A stretch of DNA of 64,000 nt, from the NCBI RefSeq assembly GCF_000959445.1, contig NZ_CP009630.1, positions 1,612,001 through 1,676,000 of the forward strand, read 5' to 3'. This stretch comes from Burkholderia vietnamiensis LMG 10929 (lineage in GTDB: Bacteria > Pseudomonadota > Gammaproteobacteria > Burkholderiales > Burkholderiaceae). A program made the translations under genes and the position numbers. Under the pieces are notes generated by a model that saw only the letters and a list, made by a program, of their open reading frames with translations, made no database searches and was not told the DNA's origin. Shown one piece after another: positions 63,452 to 64,000 of the stretch. Numbering within the stretch: position 1 is the stretch's first letter; each line of letters starts with the position of its first letter.

Positions 63452-64000
63452 ATGACTTCCTCCCTGTGCCGCCATCCCGCCAATACGACGGGCCGCGACT
63501 TCGTCGTCGGCGATCTGCACGGCTGCGTGGACGTGCTGCGCGCGCTGCTGTACGACGTCGGCTTCGATGCGGCGCGCGACCGGCTGTTTTCGGTCGGCGA
63601 TCTGGTCGACCGCGGCCCCGCGTCGGAAACCGCGCTCGAGCTGCTCGATCGTCCGTGGTGCCATGCGGTGCGCGGCAATCATGAGGAAGTGCTGAGCCTC
63701 GTCGCACGCGGCAAGCTGTCGGCCGACGCGTGGCGCGGCATCGGCGGCGACTGGGGCGCCGACCTGCCGCCGCAACTGCTGCAGGCGCATGCCGCGCGCG
63801 TCGACACGCTGCCGCTCGTGCGCGTGATCGGCGACGGTCCCGAGCGTTTCAACGTGCTGCACGCGGAATTCTTCGGCAGCGACGACGAACTCGACACGGG
63901 CAGCTACTCGCACGACGTGCGCGAGCGGCTGATCTGGGGGCGCGATCTGGTCCAGGGGCTCGCCGACCCGGCGTTGCAGGCCGGGCTGTCGCTGACCTGC
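63452..64000 (+). CDS. PPP-family serine/threonine phosphatase (C-terminus cut off)
   Basis: The first 183 residues, ending at the window edge. Metallophosphatase motifs GDLHGCVD, GDLVDRG and RGNHEE give the two-metal site, as in E. coli PrpA/PrpB and phage lambda phosphatase, which act on phosphoproteins. RFNVLHAEFFGSDDEL follows, where the related phosphatases have a metal-binding His. No C-terminal features can be judged. Confidence 0.85.
   Translation, partial: MTSSLCRHPANTTGRDFVVGDLHGCVDVLRALLYDVGFDAARDRLFSVGDLVDRGPASETALELLDRPWCHAVRGNHEEVLSLVARGKLSADAWRGIGGDWGADLPPQLLQAHAARVDTLPLVRVIGDGPERFNVLHAEFFGSDDELDTGSYSHDVRERLIWGRDLVQGLADPALQAGLSLTC

Noticed and set aside
1..64000. CRISPR array, complete insertion sequence or prophage
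   Set aside because: No regularly spaced repeats, transposase, integrase or phage structural gene was seen anywhere in the window.

Overview
The window is high-GC beta-proteobacterial DNA whose gene content is that of Burkholderia, most likely the Burkholderia cepacia complex. The pointers are the long Ala/Lys-rich sigma-70 (809 aa), the DUF4148, DUF3563, DUF2782 and BPSS1780-type proteins, and homoserine kinase beside polA. From memory, and not from this sequence, the rpoD/dnaG/dxs cluster lies on the second replicon in B. cenocepacia, so this may be chromosome 2. There is no complete insertion sequence, prophage or CRISPR array.

Layout. 0-11.3 kb: membrane and envelope genes (DUF2946 fragment, cytochrome b561, Pr6Pr protein, LysM/LytM lipoprotein, DUF4148), gnd, a translationally coupled sirtuin-DUF938 methyltransferase pair with a structured leader, a luciferase-like monooxygenase and a large MscS-type channel. 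11.4-19.9 kb is the accessory part: an HKD phospholipase lipoprotein divergent from a membrane NERD nuclease-like protein, an AT-rich gap, an unrecognised beta-rich protein with a patatin, decayed coding remnants, a chemoreceptor and orphan operators. It ends at a CAU tRNA. 19.9-33.5 kb is core: rpoD, dnaG, yqeY and rpsU (the macromolecular synthesis cluster, with a terminator after rpsU), a BaiN-like flavoprotein, tsaD, folE2, xseB-ispA-dxs (isoprenoid precursors) and a Rieske oxygenase. 33.6-48.3 kb: sseA, a Tat-type dienelactone hydrolase, a type II NADH dehydrogenase, polA head to head with a LOG-family gene, amn, DUF2782-thrB-BPSS1780, ohrR/ohr with operators, DUF3563 and a PHB-depolymerase-like esterase. 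48.5-54.7 kb: a PAP2 phosphatase, modABC with a ModE-like box, modE with a duplicated 3' end, and a CHAD protein. 54.7-64 kb: tautomerase/LysR, a DMT transporter, a degenerate histidine kinase, a CNNM/HlyC protein, a ThiE-like domain protein, a TreZ-like apparent pseudoenzyme, a methyltransferase, DUF1345 and a truncated PPP phosphatase.

The most interesting signals are: (1) a pseudoknot-capable RNA ending in an intrinsic terminator 145 nt upstream of the sirtuin start, with a possible alternative pairing that would suit a riboswitch or attenuator; (2) a 148-bp near-identical direct duplication of the modE 3' end, mostly synonymous in its differences; (3) a 14-bp inverted repeat framing the -10 box of DUF3563, whose core recurs upstream of DUF4148; (4) several apparent pseudoenzymes (TreZ-like, histidine-kinase-like, LytM-like); (5) the patatin/beta-rich/NERD accessory stretch next to the tRNA. 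Coordinates come from reading frames, start-codon context and hand-read motifs. No searches were run.
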